A DNA stretch of 64,000 nt from an uncultured Faecalibacterium sp. GTDB taxonomy: Bacteria > Bacillota > Clostridia > Oscillospirales > Ruminococcaceae. Location of the stretch: assembly GCA_937907025.1 (NCBI GenBank), contig CALESJ010000022.1, positions 53,476 through 117,475 of the forward strand, written 5' to 3'. Under the pieces are notes generated by a model, which made no database searches, was not told the DNA's origin, and saw nothing but the letters and a program-made list of their open reading frames with translations. Below are positions 53,041 through 62,162 of the stretch, in pieces. Both the position numbers and the translations under genes were made by a program. The number at the start of each line of letters is the position of its first letter. Position 1 is the stretch's first letter.

Positions 53041-53907
53041 ATGAAGACGGTCATTTATCTGGATGTACTGCTTCTGACCAACTTCCTGATTGCCTATGCC
53101 ATACTGGCTGCCGCCGGCCTGTTGGCCGGGCTGCAGAGTGGGTTTCTGCGCATGACAGCCGGTTCAGCCCTGGCTGCCGTGTCCTCTCTGATTTTGTTTG
53201 CACCGGAACTGCCGTATCCCGCACAGCTTGCCTATAAGCTGGCCACTGCTGCTGTTATAGTGTGGGTGGCTCTGGGGCGCCGGCCACTGCGTGCCTGGCT
53301 GGCTGCCGTTTGCTGGTATACGGCATTGAACCTGCTTCTGGCCGGTTTGTGTATTCTGGTCATCCTGCAAACGGGTTCTCCGCTTGTACAGACCGGGAAT
53401 ATGGCTGTCTATCTGCGCATTTCTCCGGTTATACTGCTGCTTCTGGCTGGTGTCTGCTGTCTGGCCGTATGGCTTATCCTGCGTTTTCTGGTCGCACCCA
53501 AAGGCCAGCCTGAAACCGCCGGTATGGAACTGGAACTGTGCGGCACCACGGTACGGCTGCGGGCTGTGCTGGATACGGGATGCCATTTAAAAGACCCCGT
53601 GACCTGCCTGCCCGTTCTGCTGGTCAGTTATCCAGACGCCCGATCCCGACTGCCGGCGGATGCCTGCCGGTTCCTGGATGGGTGGTTTGCGGGGCAGAAC
53701 CCGGAAAATACCCCGGACGGGCTGGCGCTGCGCCTGATTCCCTGTGCCACCGCTGCCGGGCGAAGTGTCCTGCCCGGATTTGCCGTGCGGCAGATCGGGC
53801 TGATCACATCCCAGGGAGTTCTCTCGCTGGGGCGTTCCGCCATCGCTTTCACTCAGCAACCTTTTCAGGGCGGATATGAGGCATTGTACGGCAGTGACTT
53901 TTTATAA
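53041..53907 (+). CDS. spoIIGA: Sigma-E processing peptidase SpoIIGA
   Basis: The product is 288 residues. Five membrane helices (about 5-150) are followed by an aspartic-protease-like domain with Asp178 (LDTGCHLKDPVT), the SpoIIGA signature. It cleaves pro-sigma-E at the septum when signalled by SpoIIR. It lies 20 bases before sigE, the conserved pair. Confidence 0.92.
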   Translation: MKTVIYLDVLLLTNFLIAYAILAAAGLLAGLQSGFLRMTAGSALAAVSSLILFAPELPYPAQLAYKLATAAVIVWVALGRRPLRAWLAAVCWYTALNLLLAGLCILVILQTGSPLVQTGNMAVYLRISPVILLLLAGVCCLAVWLILRFLVAPKGQPETAGMELELCGTTVRLRAVLDTGCHLKDPVTCLPVLLVSYPDARSRLPADACRFLDGWFAGQNPENTPDGLALRLIPCATAAGRSVLPGFAVRQIGLITSQGVLSLGRSAIAFTQQPFQGGYEALYGSDFL

Positions 53908-53927
53908 AAATAGGGGAGGGACATCTT

Positions 53928-54641
53928 ATGAACACACTGCAAAAAGTCGGACAGGCGCTCGGCAGACTTCTTGCCTGTCTGGGGGCTCCACAGGACCTGT
54001 ATTACATCAACGGTCCGGACACATTGCCCGCACCGCTGTCCCCGCAGGAGGAAAAACAGGTTTTTGCCGAACTGGCCGCCGGATGTCCCAGCGCACGAGA
54101 TACCCTGATCACACATAATCTGCGCCTTGTGGTTTACATTGCCAAAAAATTCGAAAGCCCGGCCGCCGGTGTTGAGGACATGATCTCTATCGGGACCATC
54201 GGACTGATCAAGGCCGTCAACACCTTTGAACCGGGCAAAAATATCAAGCTAGCCACCTATGCCAGCCGCTGCATTGAGAACGAAATCCTGATGTATCTGC
54301 GCAAGAGTTCCAACCGCCGCCAGGATGCCAGCATCGATGAGCCTCTGAACACCGATTCGGACGGAAACGAGCTGCTGCTGATGGACGTCCTGACCAGCGA
54401 CGACGGCGAGGTAGGGGAGGAACTGGAGCGCAGCGCCGAACGCACCGCCCTGCGGCAGGCCGTCAGCCGTCTATCCGAGCGGGAACGTACCATCATGGAG
54501 ATGCGATTCGGGCTCAACGGCCAGACCGAACACACCCAAAAAGAAGTGGCCGATTCCATCGGCATCTCCCAAAGCTATATATCCCGGCTGGAAAAGCGGA
54601 TCATCAAGCGTCTGCGCCGGGAGATCGAAACGGTCGTATGA
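53928..54641 (+). CDS. sigE: RNA polymerase sigma-E (early mother cell)
   Basis: The product is 237 residues. The first about 27 residues (to YYINGPDTLPAP) form the pro-sequence removed by SpoIIGA. Regions 2 (LVVYIAKKFE, ISIGTIGLIKAVNTF), 3 and 4 (EVADSIGISQSYISRLEKR) are complete. It drives genes such as yunB, ylbJ, yqfC and yqfD seen in this window. ATG with AGGGGAGGG upstream. Confidence 0.96.
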   Translation: MNTLQKVGQALGRLLACLGAPQDLYYINGPDTLPAPLSPQEEKQVFAELAAGCPSARDTLITHNLRLVVYIAKKFESPAAGVEDMISIGTIGLIKAVNTFEPGKNIKLATYASRCIENEILMYLRKSSNRRQDASIDEPLNTDSDGNELLLMDVLTSDDGEVGEELERSAERTALRQAVSRLSERERTIMEMRFGLNGQTEHTQKEVADSIGISQSYISRLEKRIIKRLRREIETVV

Positions 54642-54643
54642 TT

Positions 54644-55168
54644 TTACAACGTCATTGCAGCGCTCTGCTGCACAAAGTCCGTGGCCACGCCGCCCAGCAG
54701 ATTCATTTGAGGATTCTGGGCAAACAGCGCAAAGTCAAAGCCGTCCCGCGTCCATTGCAGCATCCCGTTACGCCCCGGCGACTGACTTTGCAGTACCGTG
54801 ATCCCGTCGATTTTGTAAGACTGTACACTTTCGTATTCCTGGTTGGAGAATTCTTCCGGAATGTCCATGGTCCCGGCGGGAGCTGCCCGCAGACGGGCAA
54901 AATTATCCGGGGTGATCACATACTCAATTTCCGCCGTGCCGTGGTTGATCAGCCAAGTCCGGTGCGGAACCAGAATTTCACTTTCCGGGTGGGACGTAAT
55001 GGCGAACCCGGCTGTACGGGGAAAACTGGGGGAGGAATATTCCTGCTGCACATTGCCGGTATCCGCCTCGTCTACCGCCGGGTGCAATGCCACGAACAGT
55101 GCCACCGCAGTGGCCAGAAAAAGTGCGGAAGCCAGCAGAAACAGGTAAAACCAGATAAATTCAGGCAT
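54644..55168 (-). CDS. Membrane-anchored protein with DUF4367-like domain
   Basis: The product is 174 residues. One N-terminal helix (about 5-27), then an extracytoplasmic beta-rich domain whose end (IDGITVLQSQ...LQWTRDGFDFALFA) resembles DUF4367. ATG 55168 with AAAGGAGG upstream. It is inserted in reverse orientation between sigE and sigG, with only 2 bases between its stop and sigE's stop. This is not part of the usual locus. Function unknown; a spore or anti-sigma-type sensor role is speculative. Confidence 0.7.
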   Translation of the reverse strand: MPEFIWFYLFLLASALFLATAVALFVALHPAVDEADTGNVQQEYSSPSFPRTAGFAITSHPESEILVPHRTWLINHGTAEIEYVITPDNFARLRAAPAGTMDIPEEFSNQEYESVQSYKIDGITVLQSQSPGRNGMLQWTRDGFDFALFAQNPQMNLLGGVATDFVQQSAAMTL

Positions 55169-55304
55169 ATGAATCGACCTCCTTTGCGCCATTCTATGTG
55201 CAAGAGGCGGACTGTGTGCAGATTTTACCAGTCATTTCTTTGTCTGCCGCCCTGTCTGTCAGCCCATACTGTCAGACAAAAGCAACAGGGAGGATTGGCT
55301 GAAC

Positions 55305-56084
55305 ATGTACGCAGGAAAAGTGGAAATCTGCGGTGTGAACACCGCACAGTTGCCTGTTTTGACCGAACGGCAGAAAACGGAACTCTTGCTGGCGGCACGC
55401 AGTGGAAACGCAGCGGCACGGCAGCAGATGATTCAGGGAAATCTGCGGCTGGTTCTCAGTGTGGTACAGAAGTTTGCCGGTCGGGGCGAAAATCTCGACG
55501 ATCTGTTTCAGGTCGGGTGTATCGGCCTGATCAAAGCCATTGACAACTTTGACCCTACTCTGAAAGTGCGTTTTTCAACCTATGGCGTCCCGATGATTGT
55601 GGGGGAGATCCGGCGTTTTCTGCGTGACAATACCCCCGTACGGGTCAGTCGTTCTATCCGGGATCTGGCGTATCACTCCATGCAGGCACGCGAGGAACTG
55701 CAAAAACAGACAGGCCGGGAACCGCGTGTATCCGAAATTGCCCAAAAGGTCGGGGCTTCCCCTGAAAATGTAGCCATGGCACTGGAATCCGTGGTGGAGC
55801 CAGCCAGCCTTTCGGAGCCGGCATACAGCGACGGGGAAGACTCCGTTTCCCTGATGGACCGCGTGCCGGAAGCCGGCGGCGAGGAAAGCTGGATCAGCGG
55901 CATCATGTTCAAGGATACCGTCCGCTCTCTGTCTGACAGGGAACGCCGTATCATCTCCTTGCGGTATCTGTCCGGCAAAACCCAGGTACAGGTTGCCCGG
56001 GAAATCGGTATCAGCCAGGCACAGGTCAGCCGATTGGAGAAAAACGCACTGTGCCGTATCCGGGAGGAAATCTCCTGCTGCTGA
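55305..56084 (+). CDS. sigG: RNA polymerase sigma-G (late forespore)
   Basis: The product is 259 residues. Region 2 (LVLSVVQKFAGRGENLDDLFQVGCIGLIKAIDNFD), region 3 and region 4 (VAREIGISQAQVSRLEKNAL) match sigma-G, including the N-terminal EICGVNTAQLPVL sequence used by its inhibitors. It directs late forespore genes. ATG with AGGGAGG upstream. Confidence 0.96.
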   Translation: MYAGKVEICGVNTAQLPVLTERQKTELLLAARSGNAAARQQMIQGNLRLVLSVVQKFAGRGENLDDLFQVGCIGLIKAIDNFDPTLKVRFSTYGVPMIVGEIRRFLRDNTPVRVSRSIRDLAYHSMQAREELQKQTGREPRVSEIAQKVGASPENVAMALESVVEPASLSEPAYSDGEDSVSLMDRVPEAGGEESWISGIMFKDTVRSLSDRERRIISLRYLSGKTQVQVAREIGISQAQVSRLEKNALCRIREEISCC

Positions 56085-56102
56085 GCACGGCTCCAAACAA
56101 AA

Positions 56103-56132
56103 AAGTCCCGCACACACCATGCGGGGCTTTTT
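56103..56132 (+). terminator. Terminator after sigG
   Basis: AGTCCCGCA pairs with TGCGGGGCT (one G-T pair), followed by TTTTT. The A-tract on the left lets it serve the convergent gene too. Confidence 0.8.
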
Positions 56133-56136
56133 CCGT

Positions 56137-56838
56137 TTATTCTTGATTTTGGGCCTTCGCTTCAGCTGCTTCTGCAGCTTCCTGCTCGCGTTTCATGTTG
56201 CGGACCATATTCCGGATATTGCGGGAGTCGGGCAATTCTACCTTGCACAGCCGCAAAGCACGCTCAAAGGACTTGTGGTTCTTGTACAGAATGCCGGTAA
56301 TTCCCAAATTGTAGGCCGCCTGGGCGTTTTGCTTGTTGTCATCAATAAAGATGGACTCATCGTAGGCCAGGTGATACTTCTGCATCAGCATGGTATAGAT
56401 CTGCGGGTCCGGCTTGCACAGATGTACATCACAGGAAGCAATGCCGCCGTCAAACAGAGGGAAAAAGTCCCGGCGGCTGATCTGCTCAAAGGTATCTGAT
56501 GCAATGTTGGACAGGTAATACAGGTGGTACCCGGCCATTTTCAGCTTGCACATGGTTTTCAGTGTGCGCTGATTGGTCTGCAGGATGCTGTCCCATTCGT
56601 CGATCACAGTCTGCACCTCAAAGGTGCGGCCACAGCGGGCAGCGTTTTCCAGCATAATCCGGTTGGCGGTACCGCGGGAAATGACCCCGCGGTCCAGCTC
56701 CTCCCATTCTTTGCTGCCGAAAGTCAGGGCATAGACCATATCTTCCGCTTTTTTGTTCATAAAGCGGTCCATCAAAAAATCTTTGGGGGCGAAGTTGACC
56801 ACGACTCCGCCCAGGTCAAAGATGATGTTTTTGTACAT
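56137..56838 (-). CDS. HAD-family hydrolase (YihX-like)
   Basis: The product is 233 residues. Nucleophile Asp8 in IIFDLGGVVV (D-x-G form as in YihX), motif II LSNIA, Lys in CKPDPQIY and motif IV FIDDN. Probably hydrolyses a sugar phosphate or similar small substrate. A charged Ala/Glu-rich tail ends the protein. ATG 56838 with GGAGG 10 bases upstream. Confidence 0.9.
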   Translation of the reverse strand: MYKNIIFDLGGVVVNFAPKDFLMDRFMNKKAEDMVYALTFGSKEWEELDRGVISRGTANRIMLENAARCGRTFEVQTVIDEWDSILQTNQRTLKTMCKLKMAGYHLYYLSNIASDTFEQISRRDFFPLFDGGIASCDVHLCKPDPQIYTMLMQKYHLAYDESIFIDDNKQNAQAAYNLGITGILYKNHKSFERALRLCKVELPDSRNIRNMVRNMKREQEAAEAAEAKAQNQE

Positions 56839-56944
56839 AGATAAAATCCTCCGCATGGAATGATGCTACTATTATACACGCAAATCAGCAAAGAAACAAA
56901 CCCCAAAGTGGTGCATATAGTAAATTCTGAGAGGAGGGTCCGCC

Positions 56945-57220
56945 ATGACTTTATATGAATTGAGTCAGAAGGATGTCATTCAGACCCAAAGCGGAGAAAA
57001 TCTGGGCCGTGTGGATGACCTGGTTTTTGAGGCAGACAGCGCCCTGGTCAGTCGGCTGATCCTGCGCGGCCGGCCGCGCTGGTTCGGGCTTTTCGGGCAT
57101 GATGATGACCTGGAGATTGAGTGGAAGGACATTCGCAGCATCGGTGCCGATGTCATTATGGTGGATGTACAGCAGGCTCCCGCCCGAACAGCCCATCCCC
57201 GGCGGCACCGGTTTGGCTGA
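56945..57220 (+). CDS. ylmC: YlmC/YmxH-family PRC-barrel sporulation protein
   Basis: The product is 91 residues. A PRC-barrel fold (LGRVDDLVFEADSALVSRLIL, FGHDDDLEIEWKDIRSIGADVIMVD) fits the YlmC/YmxH sporulation group. It often lies near sigG. ATG with AGGAGGG upstream. A short basic tail follows the barrel. Confidence 0.87.
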   Translation: MTLYELSQKDVIQTQSGENLGRVDDLVFEADSALVSRLILRGRPRWFGLFGHDDDLEIEWKDIRSIGADVIMVDVQQAPARTAHPRRHRFG

Positions 57221-57226
57221 CCCTCC

Positions 57227-57913
57227 TTATTCCGGTCTGGTGGCATAAAAATTGCCGGCTTCATCGCAGGCCGCATAAAATGCTTCTCCGATTTGGCCGA
57301 TGCCCCGGCCGTGCAGCTGATTCTGCAGCCAGGTCTTGTCCCTGCCGCATTCCCGCAGATTGTTTTCCATCACATTCCCGTCCAGAATCAGATCATACCA
57401 CAGGGAATCCGGAGCAGGGGACCGCCCTACATCCTGTGCAGTGGCAGGGCGATACTCGCTGCGGGGCAGAAAACTGATCTGCCCATTTGTTTCCAGGATG
57501 GCGCTTTCCAGTTCATTCAGGTTGTGATATCCGGATACGCGAGCCTGAGCCAGAAACTCGTTCAAGTCAATCCCGGCCCGCCCCAGATCCTTTTTGCGGA
57601 TCACGCCGTTTTTCATCAGCACAATGGAACGGCCGTCAATCAGGACCCGCAGCCAGAAGCTTTTACAGGCGCCGTAATGCACCAGCCATGTCACGGCACC
57701 GTAGACGAGCAATGCGGTAAAAGGGCGATACCAATTTTCCAGATTGGTGGCCATTTCGGCCGCTATTGAACCGACCGTTATGCTGTTGGCATAATCAAAT
57801 ATGCTCATCTGGGAGATCTGCCGCTTGCCACCAAGGCGGGTGGTGGCAAACATCACCGCCAGCGATACCAGACTGAAAATGACAACCTGACCCACTTCCA
57901 TTGCAATTCTCAT
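57227..57913 (-). CDS. DUF421/YetF-family membrane protein
   Basis: The product is 228 residues. Three N-terminal helices with the YetF signature (TTRLGGKRQISQMSIFDYANSITVGSIAAE), then a cytoplasmic domain (GRSIVLMKNGVIRKKDL). ATG 57913 with AAAGGA upstream. In Bacillus, several YetF relatives are spore or envelope proteins. Its stop is 6 bases from ylmC's stop on the other strand. Confidence 0.9.
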   Translation of the reverse strand: MRIAMEVGQVVIFSLVSLAVMFATTRLGGKRQISQMSIFDYANSITVGSIAAEMATNLENWYRPFTALLVYGAVTWLVHYGACKSFWLRVLIDGRSIVLMKNGVIRKKDLGRAGIDLNEFLAQARVSGYHNLNELESAILETNGQISFLPRSEYRPATAQDVGRSPAPDSLWYDLILDGNVMENNLRECGRDKTWLQNQLHGRGIGQIGEAFYAACDEAGNFYATRPE

Positions 57914-58029
57914 ACGCACAAAATCCTTTCCGCAACCGCATGGCTGCCGCATCCGGAGGCATAATTACGACCGGGACGCAACCTTTATTTCAATATTTTG
58001 TACGTTTTGTAACATATTATGCCAGCCGC

Positions 58030-58058
58030 TTGCTATTTGACGAAAAAGCCGCTACAAT
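58030..58058 (+). promoter_or_regulatory. Probable promoter of the lipid kinase-lon operon
   Basis: TTGCTA (58030-58035), 17-base spacer, TACAAT (58053-58058), about 60 bases before the TTG start at 58117. Confidence 0.72.
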
Positions 58059-58116
58059 ATACATTGTATTTTTGTACACCGACGAAAAAATCATCAAACG
58101 GAAGGGCGTGCCCGAC

Positions 58117-59118
58117 TTGCAGCAGGTCTTTATCATCAATCCCGTTGCGGGCAAAAAAGATGCCGGCCGATGGTTGATTCCGGCCATTGAGCAAGCTGCC
58201 GTTCGGGCAGGTCTGCACCCTGAAATCTGCTGTACCGAGTATGCCGGCCATGCCCGTCATATAGCCGAAAAGTTGGCGGCTTCCGGTGAGGAAGTACATA
58301 TCTACGCTTGCGGCGGTGACGGCACTTTGAATGAAGTGCTGCAGGCTGCCGCCGGTAAAGCCAACGTGGCCGTCGGGTGCGTACCCTGCGGCAGCGGGAA
58401 CGATTTCGTCCGCAATTTCGGAAGTGCAGAGGCTTTTCTGGATATGAATGCACAGCTGCAGGCTGTGCCGGTTGTGTCGGATGCACTGCAGACAGACCTC
58501 GGCATCGGCGTGGATATCTGCGCCGCCGGGCTGGATGCACAGGTGGCATACGGTATCCCGAAATTTCGCCGGATTCCCGGATGCGGCGGGACAGTGGCAT
58601 ATTCGTTGTCCATTGTACAAGCTATGCTGTCTTCTTTCGGCCATCGCCTGCATCTGACCATAGACGGCCGCGAACACACCGACACTTATATGATGATGGC
58701 GGTGTGCAACGGGCGTTTGTACGGCGGCTACAAAGCGGCTCCATATGCCAGAATGGACGACGGCTTGCTGGATGTGGTTCTGGTCAAGCCCATGTCCCGC
58801 TTCCGCATTGCCTCACTGCTGGCTCTTTACCGGGAAGGAAAACATCTGCAGGCGGACGGCACGGTCGTTCCGTCCCTGGCACCGTGGATTTCCTTTTGCC
58901 GGGCACACCGGGTCACTCTGGATGTGCTGGATTCACGCCCCATCATCGCCACATTGGACGGAGAATGCGTTCCGGTGCGGCATCTGAATATTGAAAATGT
59001 ACCCGGACGGCTGCGCCTGCTGCTGCCGCCCACGGTGCTGCAAAGTCAAACTGTACTTGCCGGGCCTTGCCCGTGCATGACAGGGGACACTGTCCCCGGG
59101 AGTGAAAAGAATGTCTGA
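58117..59118 (+). CDS. Diacylglycerol/lipid kinase (YegS/DgkB family)
   Basis: The product is 333 residues. ATP motif GGDGTLNEVL (about 66-75) and the downstream CGSGNDFVRN typical of the DAGK catalytic family. It phosphorylates a membrane lipid or related substrate. TTG 58117 is preferred, with GGAAGGG about 10 bases upstream; GTG 58108 is an alternative. The frame is open back to 57901, but that part crosses the promoter. It overlaps lon by 8 bases. Confidence 0.88.
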   Translation: MQQVFIINPVAGKKDAGRWLIPAIEQAAVRAGLHPEICCTEYAGHARHIAEKLAASGEEVHIYACGGDGTLNEVLQAAAGKANVAVGCVPCGSGNDFVRNFGSAEAFLDMNAQLQAVPVVSDALQTDLGIGVDICAAGLDAQVAYGIPKFRRIPGCGGTVAYSLSIVQAMLSSFGHRLHLTIDGREHTDTYMMMAVCNGRLYGGYKAAPYARMDDGLLDVVLVKPMSRFRIASLLALYREGKHLQADGTVVPSLAPWISFCRAHRVTLDVLDSRPIIATLDGECVPVRHLNIENVPGRLRLLLPPTVLQSQTVLAGPCPCMTGDTVPGSEKNV

Positions 59119-61558
59119 ACAGAAGGTCAAAATCAAGGTGACCCACAATGTCGTGCATTTGCCGGCCATTGCGCTGCGCGGGCTTGTGGTGTTCCCGAAC
59201 AATATCATCCACTTTGAAGTGGGCCGTGCCAAGTCCATTGCTGCCATCGAGGCTGCCATGCACGGCAACAGCAACATCTTCCTGGTTGCCCAGAAGGAAA
59301 CCGACACCGAAGAACCCACTGCCGCCGACCTGTACACCTACGGCGTCATTGCTGAAATCAAGCAGGTCCTGCGGGTTTCAGACGAGCTGGTCAAGGTCCT
59401 GGTGGAAGGTAAAAGCCGTGCCAAGCTGCTGACGCTGGACGATACCGACAAGTATCTGATGGCCGAAGTGCGCACAGCTCCCGTGCGTGGAATTCCCGCC
59501 GACAAGCGCAACCAGACCGAAGCGCTGGTGCGCAGCCTGAAGGACTGCTTTGAGGAGTATCTCTCTTACAGCCCGCAGATTTCCAAGGATATCGTCTATA
59601 ACATTGTTTCCTCGGACAGCCCGCTGTACCTCAGCGAGTACATGCCCGCCAATCTGCTGTTCAAATATGAGGACAAACAGGCGATTCTGAACGAATCCAC
59701 CCTGCTGGGCCGCCTGGAAAAGCTGCTGGTCCTGCTGCATCAGGAATGTGATATTCTGTCCATCGAAAAGGACATCGACGACAAGGTCAACGTCCAGATG
59801 GACAAGAGCCAGCGCGACTACTATCTGCGGGAGCAGATGCACATTATCAGCGAAGAGCTGGGCGACAGCGAGGATACCCGTGCCGAGGCCGATGCTTACC
59901 GGGAAAAGATCCGGGCACTGCATCTGGTGCAGGAGAGCGAGGAAAAGCTGCTGAAGGAATGCGACCGTCTGGCCCGCATGCAGGGCAATGCGGCCGAGAT
60001 CAGCGTCATCCGCGGCTATCTGGATACCTGCCTGTCGCTGCCCTGGCATACCTATACCAAAGATGACTACGACCAGGCGCATGCCCGCCGTGTCCTGGAT
60101 AAGGACCATTATGGTCTGCGCAAGGTCAAGGAGCGTATTCTGGAGCTGCTGGCCGTGCGCAAGCTGAACACCGAGGTCAAAGGGCAGATCATCTGCCTGG
60201 TCGGCCCTCCGGGTGTGGGCAAAACCTCCATTGCCCGCTCCATCGCCGCCTGCATGAACCGTCAGTTTGCCCGCATGAGCCTGGGCGGCGTACATGATGA
60301 AGCCGAAATCCGCGGCCATCGCCGCACCTATATTGGTGCTATGCCGGGCCGTATCATCAATGCCATGATCAGCGCCAAATCGGCCAATCCGGTCATTCTG
60401 CTGGATGAAATTGACAAACTGGCAGGGGATTACCGGGGCGATCCGGCCAGCGCCCTGCTGGAAGTGCTGGACCCTGAGCAAAACCGCACCTTCAAGGACA
60501 ATTTCCTGGATATTCCGTTTGACCTGAGCGACGTGCTGTTCATCACAACCGCCAATGATGCCTCCACCATTCCCGGCCCGCTGCTTGACCGCATGGACGT
60601 GATCGAGCTGCCCAGTTATACCCGTGTGGAGAAATTCAATATTGCCAAGCGGCATCTGCTGCCCAAACAGCTGAAGAACAACGGTCTGACCGGTCGGGTA
60701 ACTTTGACCGCCGGAGCCCTGAATTCTATCATTGACAGCTATACCCGGGAGGCCGGCGTCCGCAGCCTGGAGCGCACCATCACGGCTGTGCTGCGCAAGT
60801 GCGCCCTGAAGATTGCTTCCGGTGAAGTGGACCATATGAGCGTTACCGCTCCCATGCTGAAGAACCTGCTGGGTCCCGAAAAGGTCAAACCTACCTTTAT
60901 TTCCCGCAGCGACGCTGTGGGTATTGCCAACGGTCTGGCATGGACCAGCGTGGGCGGTGAGATGCTGCCGGTGGAAGTCAGCGTCATTCCCAATGGCAAC
61001 GGCAAGATCGAGCTGACCGGCAGTCTGGGCGACGTGATGAAGGAAAGCGCCCGTCTGGCGGTGACTTATGCCCGTGTACATGCGCAGCAGTACGGTATTT
61101 CCGCCGATGCGTTCAAGGATATTGACCTGCATATTCACGCCCCCGAGGGTGCCGTCCCGAAGGATGGCCCTTCTGCCGGCGTCACCCTGACCACCGCTCT
61201 GATTTCGGCGCTGTCTGGCCTGCCCGTGCGTCACGACCTGGCCATGACCGGCGAGATCACCCTGCATGGCTGCGTGCTGCCCATCGGCGGCCTGAAAGAA
61301 AAGAGCATGGCCGCTTACCGGGAGGGCATCCACACCGTTTTGATCCCGAAAGACAATGAATCCGACCTGTACGAGGTGGACGAAGAGGTCAAGAAGGCCA
61401 TTCGCTTTGTGCCGGTCAGTGACCTGTCCCAGGTCCTCAAGGCGGCGCTGATCCGTCCTTCTGCAGCCACGCCCCGAGCGTCGGTCACAGTTCCGCCTGC
61501 CACCCAGCTCATTGCAACGGACACTTCGGCGGCCAAAGAGCCTGCGACCGTAATGTAA
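59111..61558 (+). CDS. lon: ATP-dependent protease Lon
   Basis: Degrades misfolded and regulatory proteins. The product is 815 residues with N-terminal substrate domain, Walker A GPPGVGKT (about 365), Walker B ILLDEID, and the Ser-Lys dyad: Ser in PKDGPSAG (about 687) and Lys in GGLKEK (about 729). ATG 59111 overlaps the lipid kinase stop. It has a Thr/Ala-rich C-terminal tail of about 25 residues. Followed by engB in the normal Firmicute order. Confidence 0.97.
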   Translation: MSEQKVKIKVTHNVVHLPAIALRGLVVFPNNIIHFEVGRAKSIAAIEAAMHGNSNIFLVAQKETDTEEPTAADLYTYGVIAEIKQVLRVSDELVKVLVEGKSRAKLLTLDDTDKYLMAEVRTAPVRGIPADKRNQTEALVRSLKDCFEEYLSYSPQISKDIVYNIVSSDSPLYLSEYMPANLLFKYEDKQAILNESTLLGRLEKLLVLLHQECDILSIEKDIDDKVNVQMDKSQRDYYLREQMHIISEELGDSEDTRAEADAYREKIRALHLVQESEEKLLKECDRLARMQGNAAEISVIRGYLDTCLSLPWHTYTKDDYDQAHARRVLDKDHYGLRKVKERILELLAVRKLNTEVKGQIICLVGPPGVGKTSIARSIAACMNRQFARMSLGGVHDEAEIRGHRRTYIGAMPGRIINAMISAKSANPVILLDEIDKLAGDYRGDPASALLEVLDPEQNRTFKDNFLDIPFDLSDVLFITTANDASTIPGPLLDRMDVIELPSYTRVEKFNIAKRHLLPKQLKNNGLTGRVTLTAGALNSIIDSYTREAGVRSLERTITAVLRKCALKIASGEVDHMSVTAPMLKNLLGPEKVKPTFISRSDAVGIANGLAWTSVGGEMLPVEVSVIPNGNGKIELTGSLGDVMKESARLAVTYARVHAQQYGISADAFKDIDLHIHAPEGAVPKDGPSAGVTLTTALISALSGLPVRHDLAMTGEITLHGCVLPIGGLKEKSMAAYREGIHTVLIPKDNESDLYEVDEEVKKAIRFVPVSDLSQVLKAALIRPSAATPRASVTVPPATQLIATDTSAAKEPATVM

Positions 61559-61571
61559 AGGAGCGACCCGC

Positions 61572-62162
61572 ATGAATTATAACCGCAGCGAATTTCAGGC
61601 TTCCTATGGCATTTCCAGCCAGTTGCCTGCTGCCGACCGCCCCGAATTTGCGTTTTCCGGCCGGTCCAACGTGGGCAAATCCAGCCTGATCAACAAACTG
61701 TGCAACCGCAAGAACCTGGCACGCGTCAGCGCCACACCGGGCAAAACTGCCACCATCAACTTTTATCGGGTGGATACTTCCTATTTTGTGGATCTGCCCG
61801 GCTACGGTTTCGCCAAAGTTTCCAATGCAGAACGTGCCCGCTGGGACGAGCTGATCAACGGCTATTTTGAGGCCGGTCGCCCGGTGAAGCTGCTTGTTCA
61901 GCTGCTGGACTGCCGCCACGACCCCAGCGCCGATGACCTTCAGATGCTGGAGTATCTGCGCTATCACCGGATTCCTTTTGTCGTGGTGCTCACCAAAGCC
62001 GACAAGCTGAAAAAGTCGGAAATTGCCTCCTGTCAGGCCCGGTTTGAGCAGATCTGCGCCGAGTACGGCTGTCGCCATGTCTTTTTGACCAGTGCCGAGA
62101 AAGGTACCGGAATTGAGGATGTGCGGGCCTGTCTGGATGCGCAGCTGGAGGCCGGCGACTGA
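61572..62162 (+). CDS. engB: Ribosome biogenesis GTPase EngB (YsxC)
   Basis: The product is 196 residues. GTPase motifs GRSNVGKSS, DLPGYG and TKADK. Needed for 50S subunit assembly. The lon-engB pair is conserved in Firmicutes. ATG with AAAGGAG upstream. The stop overlaps the next start (TGATG). Confidence 0.97.
   Translation: MNYNRSEFQASYGISSQLPAADRPEFAFSGRSNVGKSSLINKLCNRKNLARVSATPGKTATINFYRVDTSYFVDLPGYGFAKVSNAERARWDELINGYFEAGRPVKLLVQLLDCRHDPSADDLQMLEYLRYHRIPFVVVLTKADKLKKSEIASCQARFEQICAEYGCRHVFLTSAEKGTGIEDVRACLDAQLEAGD

Noticed and set aside
59378..61573. 731-residue open frame opposite lon
   Set aside because: Antisense shadow; Gly/Gln/His-rich composition and no domain pattern.
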